This document shows, one piece after another, positions 25,040 through 36,787 of a stretch of 64,000 nt of DNA. Origin of the DNA: Taudactylus pleione. Its lineage: Eukaryota; Chordata; Amphibia; Anura; Myobatrachidae. The stretch's first letter is position 1; each line of letters starts with the position of its first letter. The translations under genes were made by a program, and so were the position numbers. The stretch spans positions 7,526,001-7,590,000 of the forward strand of contig JAUIMM010000126.1 in assembly GCA_031769625.1 (NCBI GenBank). The letters are read 5' to 3'. Under the pieces are notes generated by a model, which did no database searches, was not told the DNA's origin, and was given only the letters and a program-made list of their open reading frames with translations.

Positions 25040-26250
25040 TTATTTAAAGTGTCCCAGTCTGGTAGGAGTTAGTTGTGTCTGCTGCTGCAAATTGCCTTTG
25101 CAAATTGGATGCAGGACTACCTCTGATTGCTAATGAGGAGGTTGACGATGAAGGTGTTGGCAGTGGAGTTTGCATGCACTGGGATCTATCCATGCTGCTG
25201 ATAGGTGATTTTGGATTGCTTGTTATTGTTATACTGTATATGATTTTCCATATATACTGTAAATGAACCTGCTGCAAATGACATTACAGGTGCCAAGATC
25301 GTAACCATCCCTACCTCTGTTTACTTTCATTTTACAAATTGTACAGATGCCTTGACAAATATTGTTAGGATTTTGGTAAAAAAAATCCACACAGAAGAGG
25401 TGTTTTTTTTAATCTTTTGCCCAGGCATGATAAAGTGCAGCTTCTTATCACTGACAAAAACTGCTGCCACTGGTGGCTGACTTACTTTGACACAAACAAC
25501 ATCATCCTTCTGAATTATATCAACTTGTTCTTGTACAACACATTCGTCATCAACATCCTCATTAGTATCAGATACACAGTAGCATCCTAAATTTCTATGT
25601 CATCATCATTACTTTTACTGCTACTCATCCTCAGATTTGCAGAGGGTGCAGAAATGGAGAATGAAGGCTTCTCTACAATTACAGTGTCAGAAATGTCAGA
25701 TTCACACATAGCGCTCATGGACACCCTTAGACCTCCTTGGGGATTTTTGAAGTTTGTTCTTCAGCCTTAGTGTTATATTTGCCTGTGACACATCTCAACT
25801 CCTATCGAGAGTGGTGCATGTGAGCTTACAGAAGATGCCTGACTGTGTTTGGCCCTGACTTATGCAATAGGCATGCTAGTGCATGAACGAGCAGTAGCAG
25901 CACCACCACTTGCAAAGAAAGGCCATGGTGTGGGCCTTTCCTTGCCATTGCATGTGGTGTATGGCATGTTGGCAATTTTACTTTTTTTCAGCAGTAATTT
26001 TTCCCTTCATAGAGATGATGTTTTCTTTAAGGTCATAAAATACTTTTTAGATTTTAGGTGAACATTCTTACACCTTCTTTCCCTTTCACACCCTTTAAAA
26101 TTAGATGTTGAAGTACTATAACTGCCAGCACTAGTACTGGGCTGCTCTTATTGTATTGACTAAAGCTAATGTAGTTGAACTTAACTGCCACCACATCAAG
26201 TGAAAGTACAATGAGATAGGGAAATGTCACCTTTAGCATGCAGTTTTTTT
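25040..26250 (-). mobile_element. Degraded hAT-like transposon fragment (tentative)
   Basis: On the minus strand, an acidic Ser/Asp-rich stretch is readable near 25,610-25,700 (KPSFSISAPSANLRMSS, then SNDDDIEI), followed by stop-ridden text. A block around 25,850-25,960 resembles widespread frog hAT relics by recall. No catalytic motif or TIR was found, so the class is uncertain. Confidence 0.3.
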
Positions 26251-26331
26251 TTACATCCGAAAAAATATTATAAAAATTAAATTATAAAATTGCTGAATTA
26301 TACAATGCCATCCTCTCCTGTAATTGTCTTT

Positions 26332-26857
26332 GGACCTGATTCAGCAAGAAATGCACGGATGTAGACGCACGCACCTGTCCGCTGTGAGAATATGCTAATC
26401 AATACATATGCATGGAGACTGCAGCACAAGATGCAGACACCCAGCCCCATAGTATGCCGTCCATCTCCCTTTACTCACATCCTGATCAGCATGCAAGATA
26501 GCGTAACATCGGAAACATCGAGAACCATCAGACCCATTATCATAATAGTGGTTGACCTAACCTGCCCCAGGATTTTGGCCACTTCTTATGTACAGCTTAC
26601 GGTATGGCTGCATATGCTGCCACACTGCCTTAATTATACACGACCCTATAACAGCTTTATAATGCCTGCATTCGCCTGACCACCCCCGTCACCACCCACA
26701 AATGGCACTACCTGTCAATCAATATTGGAGGGGTCTGTGTACACACTGCGTGTAGTCTGCGTACCATAACCCAATTGCACTGGCTTGTTTGTGCAATGCA
26801 AAAACATTGGCCAAGTGCATGCATTCTCTTCTGTGCGTTCCTTTTCTGAATCAGGCC
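26332..26857. mobile_element. MITE with CCTGATTCAG-type TIR, copy 3
   Basis: The ends 'ggacctgattcagcaag' and 'ctgaatcaggcc' are inverted and related to the 13,053 and 24,436 copies, but the inner TIR has diverged. It is non-coding. Confidence 0.6.
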
Positions 26858-27049
26858 TTTTAAGTCTTTCCCACATAATAATTACCATATGGGCAGATGA
26901 GTACAGAAATAACAAATTGGCTGGTACATGTAAGGTTGTAATTACTTTTCAATTGATAACCTGAATGCAGGTGTTTAATTGTGTCACCTGTGGCCATGAA
27001 ACCATATTTATCACAACCCAAGCATTTATTGCAACCTTTTTAGGGGATC

Positions 27050-27591
27050 GGTATGAATGACTGCCAGACCTATGTCTGACGGTTCAAATCCCGACAGCGG
27101 AAGACCACCAACCCTGAAAATGCCAATCATAAGTATCTAACTATCCCTGATCCTCTCCCCCCATAACCCTCCTTTAGGGGTGCCTAACCCTAACCTCTCC
27201 CCCTAGTGCCAAATCCTAACCCCCCTGTAAGTGTCTAAACTTAAATGCCCCTTCCCCACACCCTAAACCTAAGACTCCCAGGGGGGTGCCTAACCCTAAC
27301 CTACCCCCAGGGGTGCCTAATTCTAACCCTCCTTCCCCTACCCTAACCCTAACCCTCCTGGGGGGAGTGCCTAACCCTAAGTCCCCCAGGGAGCCCTGAA
27401 ACCTAACCCTCCCCCCCAGTGGTTGTCTGTGCCCGGCTTACCTTTTTTTGGTATGCTGGGCGTCGGGCTCCCGGCGTAGGTCTAATGACAGGTGTCGGGA
27501 TTTCGACATCTGTCATTAGTACCATGCCGGGATTTGACAGTCGGGAAGCTTGCGGTCGGCATTTCGACCATTGGCATCCCGACTGCATACC
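27050..27591. mobile_element. Mutator-like MITE with telomere-like core, copy B
   Basis: The right end 'ggcatcccgactgcatacc' is the inverse of the left end of copy E (49,212). The core, 27,130-27,415, is a long string of 'cctaaccctaacc' variants mixed with C-runs. The flanks hint at, but do not prove, a 9-bp duplication ('ctttttag'/'attttagc'). Confidence 0.6.
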
Positions 27592-28411
27592 CATTTTAGC
27601 CATCAGAAAATGTCTGACAGATTTATCAAATTTGGTAATGTTAAAGTGCACCAATCAATCTCTAAGATTTTCTCTATAGAATAATCAGAATATAAACAGA
27701 AGAAAACATACTGTATTGTAGATTAGAGTCCAAATTTGCCGACACTTAATTTGCTGGCACTCCAGGTATACAAAATAAACTTATTGACCTATTGTCTGAA
27801 TCCAAACGAATGCAAAGTTCAATACAATAAACAGCACTCATGGACTTGAATGGTGTATAAGTATTTAGTATTAAAACAACAGACCAATGTTTCAAAGCCT
27901 AGCATGCATTTTTTTCAGGATCACAATAAACAGTGTAGCTTACCCCCTATGGTACAAGCACAGCCAGTGTGCTAGACTCCTCCCATTCCAACTCGACCCA
28001 ATGATGTGCTTCTGGGTGATGCAGCCACTGTGTTCAAGGTAACCTTGAGCTTGTGGTTCAAAGGTGTCACCACCCCAGTCAATTAAAGAGGATGCGTCCA
28101 CTATACAAATTAATATACTATATTAATATTACTATACAAATCACTATTGGTGATGTTCTAACCATCGAACATATGAAGATGGGAGGATTACACTTAGAAA
28201 TTCCAATTGTGTTAAACAAATCTATTCCAGACTATTTTGTCATCAAGCCCAATAGTTACTATAGTATTTAGTCTAAAAATCCAATGGGACTTCACTTTCA
28301 ATAACTGGCCTGCTTCGTAACCACCCATGATAAATTTAGGGACATGATCAATCATAAAGTATGTTAGGGGAGAGCTTGTAAATTAACAGCCAGGAGCTAA
28401 AAGATTTATAT
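27592..28411. repeat. Relic repeat, 'gtttcaaagcc' type
   Basis: Text such as 'cagaccaatgtttcaaagcc' and 'ttttcaggatcacaata' resembles a dispersed frog repeat whose other pieces lie near 34,625-34,700 and 44,245-44,415. The class is undetermined. Confidence 0.3.
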
Positions 28412-29695
28412 CAGTGGCGGAACCTAGGGTCTTTGGAGCCCAGGGCAAGATGAAAAATGGACCACCCCCAACTGTTTCTGCGTGCCAAAAAAGTGGGTGT
28501 GGCCAGATGCCACAAAAGATGTGGTACTGGAAAATGGGGATGTATCCACATGACACACCTCCATTTCTCATCACTCTGGGAACATTCCTTTCCATTCCAA
28601 ATGCACCTTAATGCCCCCAGTGGTAGTGCCCCTTATGCAATGCCCCCAGTAGCAGTGACCCTTCTGCAATGCCCCAGTAGCAGTGTCCCTATGCAATGCC
28701 CCCTTATGCAGTGCCATCAGTAGTAGTGCCCCTTATGCAGTGCACCCAGTAGTGTCACTTATGCAGTGCCCCCAGTAGTGCCCTTAATGCACCTTAATAC
28801 CCCTAGTAGTGCCCCTTATGCAATGCCCCCAGTAGCAGTGCCCCTTATGCAGTGCCTCCTTATGCAGTGCCCTTAGTAGTAGTGCTACTTATGCAGTGCC
28901 CCTTATACAATGCCCCCAGTAGTGATACTTATGCAGTGCCTCCATTAGTGCCCCTTATGCAGTGCTCCCAGTAGTGTCCATTATACAGTGCCCCCAGTAG
29001 TGCCCCTTATGCAGTGCCTACATTAGTGCTCTCAGTAGTGTCACTTATGCAGTGCACCAGTAGTACCCATTATTCAGTACCCACAGTAGTGCCCTATGCA
29101 ATGCCTCCTTTAGCAGTGCCCCTTATACAGTGCCCCCAGTAGTGCCCCTTATGCAGTGCCTCCATTAGTACCCCTTTTGAAGTGTCCCCAGTAGTGCTCC
29201 TAATGCAGTGCCCCCAGTGTTGCCCTTTTAAGCAGTGCCTCCATTAGTGCCCCCAGTAGTGCCCATTATAGAGTGCCCCCAGTAGTGCCCCTTATACAGT
29301 GCCCTGTACACATAAAACACACAAATATACACACACAAGACACATAATTTACTTATCCGAATCCCCGCTCCTGTCCCCATCGCCATCCACTCCTCTGGTC
29401 CCGTTCGGCACCATGGGAGAGACGTCATTATGTATCTCTCTTCACCCACTGTGGGAACCAGAGGTGAAGCTCATAAGTGAGCTCCAGCCTGGCTCTGGTC
29501 CTGGGTGCAGCAGCCAATAACAGTCTGTCTACTAGAACAGACACACCAACAATGTCGGCAGTGTGTTTGTTTTAGTGTGTAGTTCCACGGACTGCACTAG
29601 CCTTGACTGCGGCCGGCAGCGCCCCCTGCTCTGCCGGGCCTGAGGGCACCCAGGGCATGTTCCCCACTCAACACCCCCCCAACGTTACGCCACTG
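28412..29695. mobile_element. hAT-like element carrying a large minisatellite
   Basis: The ends 'cagtggcggaaccta' and 'taacgttgg...' in inverse ('aacgttacgccactg') form short TIRs of the CAGTGGCGTAAC kind known from hAT elements. Both subterminal parts mention 'cccagggca', also in inverse. The inside is dominated by the minisatellite. No 8-bp duplication was visible at these ends. Confidence 0.6.
28613..29305. repeat. Minisatellite, ~26-bp units
   Basis: Well over 20 imperfect units of the form 'cccccagtagtgccccttat' plus 'gcagtg' span almost 700 bp. Unit length varies by a few bases ('agtagcagtg' against 'agtagtg'). This is a tandem repeat inside a transposon, not a CRISPR: there are no unique spacers and the host is a vertebrate. 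Confidence 0.9.
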
Positions 29696-29814
29696 GTTGG
29701 TACTTTATCTCTATCCAATTTCTCTCTCTCAAAGATTTGAAAAAATCTCCCTATGAATGTTGCAAGGCTGTGGCCTACTTCCTTAAAGTGGCATGTCACT
29801 GGCTGATCCATCTG

Positions 29815-32518
29815 TCAAGAAAAAGGAGGGGGGTTTAACCCCCTATTGTTCCTCAGCACACTGAATAGTACCTGCAACAATATATGAAAACTATATGGTC
29901 ATAGAAATCAGAGATATTAGTTGCATCCATTTGCAAATACATGGGAAGCTGCTAGGCCACGTCACGGCTTCTCTGTCACTAGCAGTCCCTAACACTAAGG
30001 GGTTCACATCCGGGGCGCAGTGCACCCCGAAAAACGTCCAGCCCAGGACCCCCCCAGGGCATCACATGAAAAATGGAAAAAGAGTGACAATGCAGTGTAA
30101 AGTATAGGTGTGTTAGACTAATTAATGATTGTTGGAAAAAGGGGTTAAAATATATGTGAATTATTACATGAAAAAAATACAAACATAATATGTGATGTAA
30201 GAAGCAACTATGTGTATTAAGTGGTGATGCCATGAGGGGGCCCAGCAAGACCAGCCCCCAGGGGCCTTACACCCGAATGCTCCCCCCAAATGTAAAATAT
30301 ACCAATTATAAAGCCTCATGATAAAGGAACATATAAATTTTGTCAAATGTAAGGCCTCCTGATAAAGGCACATACATAAATGCATCCACATTGAGAGCCA
30401 GCTTACCTGAGAGTCACCCCTGGGAACTCCAACTAGCACTACTAGAACCAGCATGCCCTACTAATGATGGCTCCTTCATGCCTCTCATACCAAACAAACA
30501 AAAAATGGCAGCTGCTCAATCAATCTAGCAGCACTAACCAGGTGCATGAAAGGGAGGGGTCACATATTATGTTTGTATTTTTTTCATGTAATAATTCACA
30601 TATATTTTAACCCCTTTTTCCAACACTCATTAATTAGTCTTACACACCTATACTTTACACTGCACTGTCACTTTTTTTCCATTTTTCGTGTGATGCCCTG
30701 GGGGGGTCCTGGGCTGGACGTTTTTCGGGGTGCACTGGACCCCGGATGTGAACCCCTTAGTGTTAGGGACTGCTAGTGACAGAGAAGCCGTGACGTGGCC
30801 TACCAGCTTCCCATGTATTTGCAAATGCATGCAACTAATATCTCTGATTTCTATGACCATATAGTTTTCATATATTGTTGCAGGTACTATTCAGTGTGCT
30901 GAGGAACAATAGGGGGTTAAACCCCCGTCCTTTTTCTAATTAGTATGACCCCTCCCTTTCATGCACTTGATTAGTGCTGATAGATTAATTGAGCAGTTGC
31001 CATTTTTTGTTTGTTTGGTATGAGAGGCATGAAGGAGCCAGCATTAGTAGGGCATGCTGGTTCTAGTAGTGCTAGTTGGAGTTCCCAGGGGTGACTCTCA
31101 GGTAAGCTGGCTCTCAATGTGGATGCATTTATGTATGTGCCTTTATCAGGAGGCCTTACATTTGACAAAATTTCAATGTGCCTTTATCATGAGGCCTTAT
31201 AATTGGCATTTTTTACATTTGGGGTGAGCGTTCGGGCGTAAGGCACCCGGGCTGGTCTTGCTGGGCCCCCTCATTGCATCACCACTTAATACACATAGTT
31301 GCTTCTTACATCACAAATTATGTTTGTATTTTTTTCATGTAATAATTCACATATATTTTAACCCCTTTTTCCAACACTCATTAATTAGTCTTACACACCT
31401 ATACTTTACACTGCACTGTCACTCTTTTTCCAATTTTCGTGTGATGCCCTGGGGGGTCCTGGGCTGGACGTTTTTCGGGGTGCACTGCGCCCTGGATGTG
31501 AACCCCTTAGTGTTAGGGACTGCTAGTGACAGAGAAGCCGTGACGTGGCCTAGCAGCTTCCCATGTATTTGCAAATGCATGCAACTAATATCTCTGATTT
31601 CTATGACCATATAGTTTTCATATATTGTTGCAGGTACTATTCAGTGTGCTGAGGAACAATAGGGGGTTAAACCCCCCTCCTTTTTCTACTTAGTATGACC
31701 CCTCCCTTTCATGCACCTGATTAGTGCTGCTAAATTGATTGATCAGCTGCCATTTTTTGTTTGTTTGGTATGAGAGGCATGAAGGAGCCAACATTAGTAG
31801 GGCATGCTGGTTCTAGTAGTGCTAGTTGGAGTTCCCAGGGGTGACTCTCAGGTAAGCTGGCTCTCAATGTGGATGCATTTATGTATGTGCCTTTATCAGG
31901 AGGCCTTACATTTGACAAAATTTCTATGTTCCTTTTTCATAAGGCCTTATAATTGGTATATTTTACATTTGGGGTGAGCGTTCGGGCGTAAGGCCCCCGG
32001 GGCTGGTCTGGCTGGGCCCCCTCATGGCATCACCACTTAATACACATAGTTGCTTCTTACATCACATAATATGTTTGTAGTTTTTTCATGTAATAATTCA
32101 CATATATTTTAACCCTTTTTCCAACACTCATTAATTAGTCTTACACACCTGTACTTTACACTACACTGTCACTCTTTTTCCATTTTTCCTGGGATGCCCT
32201 GGGGGGGTCCTGGGCTGGACGTTTTTTGGGGTGCACTGCGCCCCGTATGTGAACCCCTTAGTGTTAGGGACTGCTAGTGACAGAGAAGCCGTGACGTGGC
32301 CTAGCAGCTTCCCATGTATTTGCAAATGCATGCAACTAATATCTCTGATTTCTATGACCATATAGTTTTCATATATTGTTGCAGGTACTATTCAGTGTGC
32401 TGAGGAACAATAGGGGGTTAAACCCCCCTCCTTTTTCTACTTAGTATGATCCCTCCCTTTCATGCACCTGATTAGTGCTGCTAAATTGATTGATCAGCTG
32501 CCATTTTTTGTTTGTTTG
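29815..32518. repeat. Array of ~750-bp satellite-like units, head-to-head then direct
   Basis: Direct units start with 'ccctccctttcatgcac' near 30,949, 31,697 and 32,448 (periods of about 748 and 751 bp); the last is cut at 32,518. A partial unit runs from 30,563 to 30,948. The unit at 29,815-30,562 is inverted, so the array turns at about 30,563. Each unit carries 'tgcaggtactattcagtgtg', 'gttaaacccccctcc' and 'gaaccccttagtgttaggga'. Copies differ by scattered substitutions. Frames of 60-118 codons recur in each unit but read no known protein. The family has a diverged relative at 16.6-17.9 kb. Confidence 0.85.
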
Positions 32519-33034
32519 ATACATCTGTCTGCCAACAAGAGCAGTCCTGATGACAGACCTGTGCAATGCCATTTGCTCCTTGCATTTGCAAGTAGTCTTC
32601 ACTACATACTGTAGTATAACCAACAAGGATAAAGAATGATATACTCTGCATGTGTAGTTATACATATCAGAAACTGCCTAATATCGTTATTATTGTTGGC
32701 TGCAATAATGTTTGTGAATACCCCAACTAGGTGGAGAGTAGTGTTTCTGCACTGTAAAAGCAAGCAGGGAGATAAGTTTGTAACTGAGGTCAGATGAGCT
32801 GGCACACTCTACGCTGCTGAAGGAAGTAGATGTGGTCTCTGGCTTTTAATGATGCACAAAAGTGTATAAATTAGAGCAGCTGAAAAACTCTTAACATTTT
32901 TCTCTATCCCTTCGGATAGTTTCTTCAGAAGGATAGAATGAGCATTGCAAAAGTCTTATTTAAGAGCAGGTTAGCCAATTGTCTATGTTGATTAATTAAT
33001 TATCACCTGGTAGACTGCACATCCAAAAAGGTGT
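32519..33034. other. No recognised feature
   Basis: AT-rich text beyond the cut end of the array. No coding or repeat signal was supported. Confidence 0.35.
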
Positions 33035-34620
33035 GTGGTATATTTTGTCAACATTTATCAGATCAACATTCGGAATGTCGACATGAAAATGTCAACAAGA
33101 TCATAATATCAACATACAGCTTGGCATATTATCATTGACCATGTCTACATTCACCATATCGACACTGATGAAATGTTAATCTAGGGAAAGGGGTACGGGG
33201 AGACCCTAAGCACTGGTACCAAAGCACTTTATATATAGAAAGATGAGGCAGATAAAACTCCACTAAAATTATGGAGATCAGTACAAGGGATATATCCCAG
33301 CATATTAATGGCAAAAAGGAGGTGCACCCATAAGAGTAAAGTGTAGTATGAGAGAAAGAAAGAGAAGTACTCTCTTTTGCTGGGGCACAGTATCTGCCTC
33401 TGTAGTGTAAAACTTAACTTTTAATAGATATATATGTATGACAGGGACTAACAAGACTAGACAACAAAAAACAAAAAATGAGCTAAATATCCAATCGATA
33501 TATAGAAGAAGGTATCAATGACTGTCATATCTCAGATAAATAGTACATGAAGGCATAACAGCCTATAGATGACAGTGATAAGACTATGCCTAGTAGCCAA
33601 TGGTATATGCTGTAATAGCAAGAAAATATCCAATCGATATATAGGAGAGGGTGTCAATGACCGTCATATCTCAGATAAATAATACATGAAGGCATAGCAG
33701 CATATAGATGACAATGATCAAACTATGCCTAATAGCCAATAGTAAATGCTATAATAGCAAGAGTATATGATCGATTCAATAGGTGAACATATATAAAACA
33801 ATGAATAACAATTGAACAGATAAGCTCTGAAGAATAAACTGGAACATAAATCCGCCGTATCAATACATGATGGCCAAAATGCAGGGTGCCAGGTAAATTC
33901 AATAATCACCAAGGCACTATGTAAATATCTGTAATTATTTACTTAGTGTAAGTAAGCATATATGGGTCACCATATGTTAGTGTCAACACACATAAACACA
34001 GAAAATTGTAACAGGTATCAAGGTTATTGAGTCAAAATTAAAATTAAACAGTCTGGTATCTCTCACTGTCATCTATAGGCTGTTATGCCTTCATGTACTA
34101 TTTATCTGAGATATGATGGTCATTGATACCTTCTTCTATATATCGATTGGATATTTAGCTCATTTTTTGTTTTTTGTTGTCTAGTCTTGTTAGTCCCTGT
34201 CCTATATATATATATATATATATATATCTATTAAAAGTTAAGTTTTACACTACAGAGGCAGATACTGTGCCCCAGCAAAAGAGAGTACTTCTCTTTCTTT
34301 CTCTCATACTGATGAAATGTTGACATGACTAAATGTCAACAAAATGTCCTTGGTGGTCTAACGATGACTTACCTGGTACGATGGGTAAGTCAGCTGCAGC
34401 AGTGTCTTCTGGTTACAATGGTCAGATGATGAAGTCTTCTGGCAGATCCCAGGCAATTACAGAGGTGAGTATAATGCTAAACCTAACACTTAACGTCTAA
34501 TGCCTAACCTCAACTTCTCCTTGGTGTAGCATAAGCTTAACCCTTCCTCCATTTTCTAACCTTCTGCTGCCTGTCTGTGCAGAAAATCGACATTTCACAT
34601 ATCAATATTCATCTTTTAAG
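33035..34620. mobile_element. MITE-like sequence split by a foldback insertion
   Basis: Outer parts (33,035-33,177 and 34,322-34,620) share inverted words such as 'atgtcgacatga', 'atgtcaacaa' and 'aatcgacattt', suggesting one TIR element with a telomere-like middle ('cctaacacttaacg'). It is split by the insertion at 33,178-34,307. The outer boundaries are approximate. Confidence 0.4.
33178..34307. mobile_element. Foldback insertion with 14-bp target duplication
   Basis: The duplicated target 'actgatgaaatgtt' flanks it at 33,164-33,177 and 34,308-34,321. The inner arms at 33,345-33,570 and about 34,062-34,310 are long inverted repeats, including 'gagaagtactctcttttgct' and its inverse. A 138-bp direct repeat ('atccaatcgatatatag' unit) occurs at about 33,489 and 33,626. 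The right arm contains a (TA)n tract at 34,204-34,228. A long TSD fits LINE-type target-primed insertion better than cut-and-paste. No ORF is present. Confidence 0.7.
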
Positions 34621-35330
34621 CCCTCCTGATGAAGTCCTCTTGTGATGAAACATGTTGGGGTTAATTTGGATGCTTCTTCTACTTTCTAATTCCAGTTAAA
34701 GATACCCTACCTGGGGTTATACAGATAAGCTTGCATTTTCATATTTGATGTATGCGTTTTAATACTAGAGAGAGTAGCACTCAAAAAGGTAGAAGTAGTA
34801 AAGTAGTAGTAAGTTTTAGTAACAATGAGCTGCCCTCATTGTTGCTAATGGTTCAACGGAAAATTGGAAAAAAAAAACCCAAACAGATCTGGCATTCAAA
34901 GATCCTCTTTCCAAATTAAGAATGCTCTGAAGAGGAACTATTTTGTTCTTAAATACGGTTGGACACTAGTCTCAGCGTCCAGCTGAACCAGTGGTGATCT
35001 ACAAACATTTGGTAAATATCTGGCACCAAGCTTCTTGTAGAGCACAAATAGAAAAACAATTACTAATATTATTCCCTTACACCCATCTATGAATTGGCTA
35101 GCCGGTAAGAGACCTATAAGTGTGGTAAAATTTCTTGTATCACTTGCAAATATATGATACAAAGAGTGCAAACTGTTTCTTCAAGATCTTTGAAAACAGT
35201 ACATACCATTCATGAGGTTAACTGTACAGTAATCTAATTATGTAATTGATTTACTACAATGTACAGTAGTTGTTCTGAACACCACATGCCCACTCAAACT
35301 ATATTCATTGAGCACAAAATAAATATTTTG

Positions 35331-35580
35331 AAAAGACATACTTACCCAGACACTTCATTGAACATTATAATAGCAAGGTAAACCAATTAACAGTTATTGT
35401 ATCCTAACACCAGTTAATGATTTTTATTTGTTCTATATCAATAACCGTTAATTGGTTTACCTTGCTATTATAATATTATGAAAAGACATACTTACCAAGA
35501 CACTTCATAGAACATTATAATAGCAAGGTAAACCAATTAACGGTTATTGATATAAATAAAAATCATTAACTGGTGTTAGG
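35331..35580. repeat. Rearranged inverted/direct repeat cluster
   Basis: The block 'ttataatagcaaggtaaacc' + 'aattaac' occurs three times: forward (about 35,367), inverted (about 35,445) and forward (about 35,517). The spacer 'cctaacaccagttaatg' occurs once in each orientation. A flanking block 'aaaagacatacttacc' is duplicated at 35,331 and 35,478. Confidence 0.75.
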
Positions 35581-35649
35581 ATACACCTGAATAATTGCAT
35601 GAGACTCTTAAAATTATGCTACAGAAGTCTTCGCCTATAACAGCCTGGA

Positions 35650-36594
35650 CTTTTACCACGGTGAGAGCTGCTCTCACAGGTACTGAGATGCATCCAGGAC
35701 TTCACTCAGTATAGTAGGGGCTCATACAATTAACAGGTAATCACAGGGTTAATGCTGGAATAACTGGGTACAATATGTGAGTATACTGAAACTGTATGGT
35801 AAGCAGCTTGATAATGGTAATTGCAAACAAACTGCACTTTCCTAATAATGACAACTATAACTGTATAATTTTGGTTGGGTACGGAATGCCGGCACACGGG
35901 ATCCTAACCCTAGTTCTTACCCTTAACCGCTAACCAAAACCCAACCCTCCCCTTAACCCCGGTATTGTTGGGATGCCAGCGGTCGGGATGCCGGTGATGG
36001 GATTCTGACAGGTGTCAGGATTCCGGCACCGGCACTCTTAAGTGTCAGCTTTATGACTGTTGGTATTTTGACTGCTTCCCGTATAGTTTAAACAGGTAGC
36101 TTGACAATGGTAATTGCACTTTTCCAAAATTAAGTAAAACAATAACTAACAATAGGTGATGCAAAGAATAGGAGACCATAGACCAGACTGGACGTGCAGA
36201 AATTAATCTGGATACCGGCAATACAGAGTTTCAACAGGCAACAAGATCAGCAGGCTAAACACCAAGGCATGAAACTATGACTGACAAGGAAGTAAAGTCC
36301 TGTCAGCCTTTTACTACATACACAGAACAATCACAAAGCAACAAACAAGACATACCCCTGCAAGTGAAATATGCTCCAGTTGTAAGGCTGCACATAGGAA
36401 AGAAACTAGTGAGTGTCCCAGCTAATTGACACCAGCTGCAAACACTCCTGTTCAACTACAGAGGCATCCCAGTCTCCTAGCAATGACCAGAACCATCATG
36501 CAAAGTTGCTACTGATGCTGGCGTTTAGATCTCCTAGCAACCAGCAGGATGCCACACTCCCCAATGTGGGTCCTCACAGCTGGGGAGGTGACAG
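35650..36594 (-). mobile_element. Probable gypsy-like LTR, split by a MITE
   Basis: Minus-strand text starts TGTCACCTCCCCAGCTG near 36,594 and has LTR-like composition, with 'ttgctaggaga' repeated. It is broken by the MITE at 35,872-36,080. A repeated 'cttgataatggtaattgca' motif lies on both sides of the MITE. The low-coordinate end is not defined. Confidence 0.35.
35872..36080. mobile_element. Mutator-like MITE, copy C, 9-bp duplication
   Basis: Flanked by 'gtataattt' (35,863-35,871) and 'gtatagttt' (36,081-36,089), 8 of 9 matching. The left end reads 'tggttgggtacggaatgcc'. The core has 'taaccctagttcttaccc' type text. It is 209 bp and non-coding. Confidence 0.75.
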
Positions 36595-36787
36595 ATATCA
36601 CCAGCTACTCAAACAATAGGTACCCTGGATTTTCAAGCTAGGGACCATTTTCCCAGATGGTCTTAATTGATCTCAATGCTGTCATTTAATGTGGATATAG
36701 TTAATGTATTATTATTATTATTATTATTATTTATTATTACTACTACTATTACTATTATATAGCACTTTTCTACTAATAGGACTCAAA

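Noticed and set aside
27130..27415. Interstitial telomere or chromosome end
   Set aside because: The CCCTAA-like text is degenerate, mixed with C-runs, and bounded by transposon ends that recur in six other copies.
28613..29305. CRISPR-like regular repeats
   Set aside because: The units are contiguous without unique spacers, and the DNA is clearly from a vertebrate. This is a minisatellite.
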